Shown here: piece by piece, positions 7,885-10,642 of the stretch
How positions within the stretch are numbered: the first letter of the stretch is position 1
Layout of the letters: each line of letters opens with the position of its first letter
Assembly: GCA_021300055.1 (NCBI GenBank)
Contig: JAJTHU010000337.1
Span: forward strand, 1-10,642
Source of the DNA: Nitrosomonadaceae bacterium
Lineage (GTDB): Bacteria; Pseudomonadota; Gammaproteobacteria; Burkholderiales; Usitatibacteraceae
Reading direction: 5' to 3'
DNA length: 10,642 bases
Made by a program: the position numbers and the translations under genes
Notes under the pieces: model-generated
The model's input: only the letters and a program-made list of their open reading frames with translations
Told to the model about the DNA's origin: nothing
Database searches by the model: none

Positions 7885-8757
7885 TTAGCGTTGGCCTTGA
7901 AGCGCTGCGATGCGCGTTTCAATAGGCGGATGCGTCGACAGCAACGCCATGATGCCGGCTTTGTCTGAGATGCCAGAAGCTGCCATCGACTGCGGCAGTG
8001 CTCCCGGGGTCAACCCGCCCAAGCGACGCAGCGCTGAGATCATCGAGCTTGGCTGTCCCATCAGTTGCGCGGCACCTGCATCGGCGCGGAACTCGCGTTG
8101 GCGCGAGAAGTACGCGACGATGAACGAAGCCAGCACGCCAAAAATCAGCTGGCAAGCGATGTCGGTCACGTAATAGCCGATGCCAGGCGAGTCGCTATTG
8201 TTGCGCAACACGACGCGGTCCACAAAGTAACCGACAATCTTTGACAAGAACACCACGAAGGTGTTGACCACGCCTTGAATCAGCGTGAGCGTGACCATGT
8301 CGCCGTTGGCAATGTGCGCAACTTCGTGCGCAAGCACGGCTTCGACTTCTTCTTTCGTCATCGATTGCAGCAAGCCGGTCGAAACCGCCACGAGCGCGGA
8401 ATTCTTGAAGGCACCGGTGGCGAACGCATTCGGCTCGCCTTCGTACACAGCGACTTCTGGCATGCCGATGTTGGCTTTGTTGGCAAGTCGCTGAACGGTC
8501 GCAACGAGCCAGCGCTCGGTTTCGTTCTGCGGCGTATCGATCACTTGCGCCCTGGTAGACCACTTGGCCATCGGCTTGGAGATGAGTAGCGAAATAAACG
8601 AGCCGGTGAAACCAACGATTGCCGAGAATGCCAGCAGCATCGGCAGGTTGAGGCCGTTGGCGGTCAAGAACTTGTTGACGCCGAGGACGCTCGTAACAAT
8701 GCCCAGCACCAGCATGATGGCGATGTTAGTTACGAGAAAGAGAAAAACACGTTTCAT
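7885..8757 (-). CDS. htpX: HtpX membrane-bound zinc metalloprotease
   Basis: A 290-residue protein, full length for HtpX (M48B family). It is an inner-membrane protease that degrades misfolded or damaged membrane proteins together with FtsH. Two N-terminal membrane segments (about 4-24 and 36-59) and two more (about 155-178 and 192-215) flank the catalytic region. The zinc site is complete: HEVAH at 144-148 with catalytic E145, and the third ligand E222 in SRQREFRADAGAA. The conserved EPNAFATG motif (108-115) and the C-terminal STHPPIETRIAAL are present. The ATG at 8757 follows a GGAG about 8 bases upstream. It is apparently a single-gene unit with its own terminator and a possible heat-shock promoter. 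Nothing suggests inactivation. Confidence 0.97.
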   Translation of the reverse strand: MKRVFLFLVTNIAIMLVLGIVTSVLGVNKFLTANGLNLPMLLAFSAIVGFTGSFISLLISKPMAKWSTRAQVIDTPQNETERWLVATVQRLANKANIGMPEVAVYEGEPNAFATGAFKNSALVAVSTGLLQSMTKEEVEAVLAHEVAHIANGDMVTLTLIQGVVNTFVVFLSKIVGYFVDRVVLRNNSDSPGIGYYVTDIACQLIFGVLASFIVAYFSRQREFRADAGAAQLMGQPSSMISALRRLGGLTPGALPQSMAASGISDKAGIMALLSTHPPIETRIAALQGQR

Positions 8758-8798
8758 AAATCCGACTCCGAAGAGTGTGGTTAAAAAGGTCGAGCCGC

Positions 8799-8862
8799 AT
8801 TCTATCTAAAGCAGGGTGAGACCGAATCACAGCCATTTGGGGGAAAACCCCCAATTTTCAAG
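8799..8862 (-). promoter_or_regulatory. Possible sigma-32 (heat-shock) promoter of htpX
   Basis: On the minus strand CTTGAA (8862-8857) is followed, after 14 bases, by CCCCAAAT (8842-8835). The known RpoH consensus is CTTGAA, 13-17 bases, CCCCATnT, so the -10 box matches in 7 of 8 positions. The predicted start lies about 70 nt before the htpX ATG. A weaker sigma-70-like -10 TAGAAT lies at 8804-8799, without a good -35. The spacer and -10 form a perfect hairpin, TTGGGGG-TTTT-CCCCCAA (8854-8837). htpX is a known heat-shock gene in E. coli, which supports the reading; assignment here is inference. Confidence 0.5.
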
Positions 8863-8865
8863 GGC

Positions 8866-9058
8866 TTGCTTGCTATCAGGGTCCCAATTGCAGTGGCAAC
8901 TCACCCGGTTAGGTGGTTCGACGGGCAAAAGGTTCGCTGTGCGGGCGGGCCCGCGAATCAGCGCCTCGCGCGGAGGGTAAGTCGCTGCCGGTTGCAAAAG
9001 TCTAGGATTGGCGAGCTGTTTCAGGCATTTTTGCTCCAAGGTGCCCGTGTTTATTGGG
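8866..9058. other. Non-coding or decayed DNA between the htpX promoter and the IS
   Basis: About 190 bp with no recognisable gene. Open frames exist on both strands, and some run into the IS. When the IS and one target copy are removed in silico, a minus-strand frame of 112 codons without an obvious start (10143 back to the stop at 8827) and a plus-strand frame of 97 codons (8866 to 10134) both stay open across the junction. Neither product is recognised, so the stretch is called intergenic with low certainty. Confidence 0.4.
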
Positions 9059-9953
9059 GTTTGTTGTTGTGTTTCAGGACGTTGTTCTGCAGTCGGGAAA
9101 CTGGTGGTAGGTAGTTTAGGGCTGAGTGGGGGCGCTGTTCGTTGTAGTACTTCAGCCATGCTTTTAGACCCTTCTTGCGTTCTGCACTTGTCTGGTACCG
9201 GTTTGGCCGTATCCACTCTCGCAAACAAGTCTGGATGAAGCGTTCGGCCTTGCCGTTGGTTTGCGGTCGATGCGGACGGGTGTAGCGCTGTTTGATGTCG
9301 AGGTCGCGACAAGCTGCTGAGAAGTCCTTGGACCAGTAGGCGGAGCCGTTGTCGGTGAGTAATCCTCTGATGCGTACCCCTTTGCGCTGGAAGTAGGTGA
9401 CAGCAGCGTTGAGGAAGGCGATGGCGCTGAACTTAGTTTCGTCGGGCAGCACCTGTACGAAAGCGACCCGGCTGTGGTCATCGATCGCCACATGCATGAC
9501 TTCATAGCCGCTGCCGCGTCCGCCCAGTCCCGGCACCTTCTTGGTATCCATATGCAGCAAGTCGCCTGCGGTGCCGTGTTCATAGCGTTGAACGGGTCCT
9601 GGGAGCGGGCCTAGGTGAGTAATCCCCATGGCGCGACAAAATCGCCAGACACTGCTGAGGCTGATCTCAAGCGACCAAGCAATACGCCTCATTGTCCAAT
9701 GGCACCAGCGGCGCAGCCTTCTGACCCAACGCCAGACGCGGGCGCTGTAGGCATTGGGACTGCGATGCGGGCGGCTACTGCGGTCATGCAATTCAGATAC
9801 GCCGCCACCGCTAAAGCGCCTGCGCCACTTAACGGCCGTCCTTTGGCTTACCCCAGCCGCCGAAGCCACCGCCTTGACGCCCACAAAGCCGCTCTGCAAC
9901 ACAATCTGGTTGCGCCCATGGACGGTTAATCTGGCATTCTTATGAATGTTCAT
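9051..9953 (-). CDS. IS481-family DDE transposase
   Basis: A 300-residue integrase-fold transposase that cuts and joins the IS ends. An N-terminal helix-turn-helix region (about 14-58, LQSGFVGVKAVASAAGVSQR then VKWRRRFSGGG) should bind the inverted repeats. The catalytic DDE triad is complete: D136 (LLHMDTKKV), D201 (LLTDNGSAYW) and E237 (QTNGKAERFIQT), giving the typical D-35-E spacing. Family signatures YTRPHRPQTNGKAERF and YYNEQRPHSAL are present. The ATG at 9953 has GAGGG 8 bases upstream; both sit in an inverted-repeat arm. The frame runs through the left IR: the last IS base is 9065, inside codon 297, so the final three residues (KPQ) and the TAA come from target DNA. No frameshift or internal stop, so it is probably active. 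It reads in the same direction as htpX. Confidence 0.95.
   Translation of the reverse strand: MNIHKNARLTVHGRNQIVLQSGFVGVKAVASAAGVSQRTAVKWRRRFSGGGVSELHDRSSRPHRSPNAYSARVWRWVRRLRRWCHWTMRRIAWSLEISLSSVWRFCRAMGITHLGPLPGPVQRYEHGTAGDLLHMDTKKVPGLGGRGSGYEVMHVAIDDHSRVAFVQVLPDETKFSAIAFLNAAVTYFQRKGVRIRGLLTDNGSAYWSKDFSAACRDLDIKQRYTRPHRPQTNGKAERFIQTCLREWIRPNRYQTSAERKKGLKAWLKYYNEQRPHSALNYLPPVSRLQNNVLKHNNKPQ
9059..9064. repeat. Target site duplication, left copy (GTTTGT)
   Basis: GTTTGT directly abuts the left IS end and is identical to 10037-10042. Confidence 0.85.
9065..9087 (+). repeat. Left terminal inverted repeat of the IS (transposase 3' side)
   Basis: Begins TGTTGTGTTTCAGGACG and ends GTTGTTC; 19 of 23 positions match the reverse complement of 10014-10036. 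It overlaps the last codons of the transposase frame. Confidence 0.88.
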
Positions 9954-10017
9954 CTGGTCGACCCTCGTAGTCTCTGTTGTCTGGAAACACCAGTTTCTAC
10001 GATCCGATCAGATGAAC
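9948..10017 (-). repeat. Long inverted repeat covering the transposase ribosome site and start codon
   Basis: The arm at 9948-9970 (GTTCATCTG...TCGTAG on the plus strand) pairs with 9997-10017 (CTACGA...CAGATGAAC). Nine outer and six inner bases are exact, with a 2-base length difference between. The 26-base centre holds a further CTGG-AAACA-CCAG hairpin (9981-9993). On the minus strand the downstream arm contains the Shine-Dalgarno GAGGG and the transposase ATG. An mRNA started outside the IS would fold and hide them, whereas one started inside the centre would not. Confidence 0.65.
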
Positions 10018-10036
10018 AACCTGTTGGAACACAACA
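10014..10036 (-). repeat. Right terminal inverted repeat of the IS (transposase 5' side)
   Basis: Read on the minus strand it begins TGTTGTGTTCCAACAGG and ends GTTGTTC. Mismatches to the left end are at positions 10, 13, 14 and 16. The outermost part also forms a small local hairpin with flanking sequence, CTGTTG-GAACA-CAACAG (10021-10037). Confidence 0.88.
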
Positions 10037-10042
10037 GTTTGT
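10037..10042. repeat. Target site duplication, right copy (GTTTGT)
   Basis: GTTTGT directly abuts the right IS end and is identical to 9059-9064. Confidence 0.85.
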
Positions 10043-10354
10043 TGCGGGCTGCATCGCCCGTGATCGTCGAACCAGAACGCGGGCTTAAGCTCAAGTCGCT
10101 GTTCTTGTGTGACATGCGCGTTCGTTTGACCTGAGACGTTGTCTCATTGCGACACATTCGTTAGGATTCGACTGCGCACTATTGGCGCGGCTGCCGAATC
10201 CGATTTGCGGTTCGGCGTTGCGCTGGGCAATGCGCCCGGGGGGCGGCTCGATGGATTCACGACCTAAGCACGCCCGGCATTCCGTTCGCGACAATTACTT
10301 ACCCTTTGAACCTGTCGTCGACCTAGGGAAAAGCCTAGGCCGCTAGGAGTCTTT
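10043..10354. other. Hairpin-rich intergenic region before the SulP gene
   Basis: No supported gene in about 310 bp. Inverted repeats: CGGGC/GCCCG (10045-10060); perfect TGAGAC-GTT-GTCTCA (10132-10146); GGATTCG/CGAATCC (10164-10170 and 10195-10201) with an inner GCGC/GCGC; GCGTTGC/GCAATGC (10215-10233, one G-T pair); CCTAGG/CCTAGG (10322-10339). A structured small RNA or a leader is possible. No known RNA family was recognised. Confidence 0.45.
10322..10339 (+). promoter_or_regulatory. CCTAGG hairpin just before the SulP ribosome site
   Basis: CCTAGG-GAAAAG-CCTAGG forms a 6-bp stem with a GAAAAG loop, ending 5 bases before the AGGAG Shine-Dalgarno (10345-10349). It could affect translation initiation, or be chance symmetry; each half is itself a palindrome. 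Confidence 0.25.
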
Positions 10355-10642
10355 TTGGAATCTTCATTGCCCTCAGGTCGCGTAACCTCGCCGACACGCA
10401 GCGTTCGCGCGGTACCTCCGAGCTGGACAGAAGATCCAATGCGCAACATCCTGGCGGGGGCAACCGCTGCGGTTGTCTCATTGCCTCTTTCCATCGGTTT
10501 GGGCGCGCTCGCCATGGCCCCGCTCGGCCCAGAGTACATTGGCTGGGGCGTGATGGCGGGATTGCACGCGGCCGCCTTCATGAGTCTTGTTGCCGTCTTG
10601 GCGGGTGCGCGCGGCGTAGCGATTTACGCGCCGCGCGGGCTC
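10355..10642 (+). CDS. SulP-family anion transporter, N-terminal fragment (3' end outside the window)
   Basis: The frame is open to the window end (96 codons seen). After a polar leader of about 28 residues comes RNILAGATAAVVSLPLSIGLG, matching the first membrane helix of SulP transporters (RDxxAGLTVAxVALPxA pattern). PLGPEYIGWGVMAGLHAAAF and a second hydrophobic stretch, MSLVAVLAGARGVAIYAPRG, follow. SulP proteins move sulfate, bicarbonate or other anions across the inner membrane. A TTG start at 10355 is preferred because AGGAG lies 5 bases upstream. An ATG at 10439 is the alternative and would begin directly at MRNILAG, but it has only a weak ribosome site. The usual GPTG-like motif after the second helix reads YAPRG here. 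Substrate and any STAS or cNMP domain are outside the window. It is divergent from htpX across the IS. Confidence 0.72.
   Translation, partial: MESSLPSGRVTSPTRSVRAVPPSWTEDPMRNILAGATAAVVSLPLSIGLGALAMAPLGPEYIGWGVMAGLHAAAFMSLVAVLAGARGVAIYAPRGL

Larger units (their letters stand above)
9065..10036 (-). mobile_element. Complete IS481-family insertion sequence, 972 bp
   Basis: The ends were found by matching the flanks of the transposase gene. Both start TGTTGTGTT, share 19 of 23 terminal bases as an inverted repeat, and are bordered outside by the same 6-bp direct repeat GTTTGT. The length and the TGT ends fit IS481-family elements. Intact ends, an intact transposase and an exact target duplication indicate recent, direct insertion. 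It sits between divergent htpX and the SulP gene, about 200 bp upstream of the proposed htpX promoter. Confidence 0.9.

Noticed and set aside
8837..8854. TTGGGGG-AAAA-CCCCCAA followed by TTTT on the plus strand, considered as a terminator
   Set aside because: No plus-strand gene lies upstream that would need it (htpX is on the minus strand), so the htpX promoter reading is preferred.
8900..8960. GGTTCGA, considered as the T-loop of a tRNA
   Set aside because: Flanking bases cannot form a T-arm or acceptor stem; no cloverleaf found.
8827..9312. 161-codon minus-strand ORF
   Set aside because: Its first half overlaps the transposase gene in another frame and crosses the IS border, so it cannot be an ancestral gene as it stands. 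Only the part outside the IS is considered, as a possible remnant.
9946..10134. 62-codon plus-strand ORF
   Set aside because: Starts inside the IS, opposite the transposase start, and crosses the right IR. No ribosome site of note and no recognisable product.
10141..10201. GTTAGGA near inverted repeats, considered as an integron attC site
   Set aside because: Does not fit GTTRRRY, and no matching RYYYAAC partner or integrase is present.
10264..10581. 105-codon minus-strand ORF
   Set aside because: Antisense shadow of the SulP N-terminal coding region.

Overview
The window looks like chromosomal DNA of a Gram-negative, GC-rich proteobacterium, most likely a betaproteobacterium. That placement is an inference from the style of the HtpX, MCP and Cache proteins and from codon use; no rRNA or other marker gene is present. 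Most of it is housekeeping and signal-transduction DNA, with one recent insertion sequence. No CRISPR array, tRNA, rRNA or obvious new defence system was found.

Layout. (1) 3-317 (+): the C-terminal end of an M16 (insulinase-like) zinc peptidase, followed by a GC-rich hairpin. (2) 523-5358 (+): a single 1611-residue hybrid sensor histidine kinase with a MASE1 membrane domain, seven PAS domains, HisKA, HATPase and a C-terminal receiver. (3) 5365-7639 (-): a compact unit reading toward the kinase gene. It holds a secreted single-Cache-domain protein, a methyl-accepting chemotaxis protein (MCP) and a 67-codon acidic ORF coupled to the MCP stop through an ATGA overlap. (4) 7812-8757 (-): htpX, a membrane zinc protease, with a textbook Rho-independent terminator downstream and a possible heat-shock (sigma-32 type) promoter upstream. 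(5) 9065-10036 (-): a complete IS481-family insertion sequence. Its ends are defined by 23-bp inverted repeats (19/23 identical) and a 6-bp target duplication GTTTGT. (6) 10043-10354: a hairpin-rich intergenic stretch. (7) 10355-10642 (+): the start of a SulP-type anion transporter, cut by the window end.

How it fits together. The kinase and the MCP operon are both sensory systems, but no DNA-binding response regulator or che gene lies beside them, so outputs must be elsewhere. The Cache protein is exported and encoded 53 bp before the MCP, which itself has a helical rather than Cache-type periplasmic region. A working hypothesis is that the free Cache protein is the ligand-binding partner of this MCP. 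The IS lies between divergent htpX and the SulP gene. Its transposase frame reads a few codons past the IS end into host DNA, and its start codon and ribosome site lie in one arm of a long inverted repeat that could block translation of read-through transcripts.
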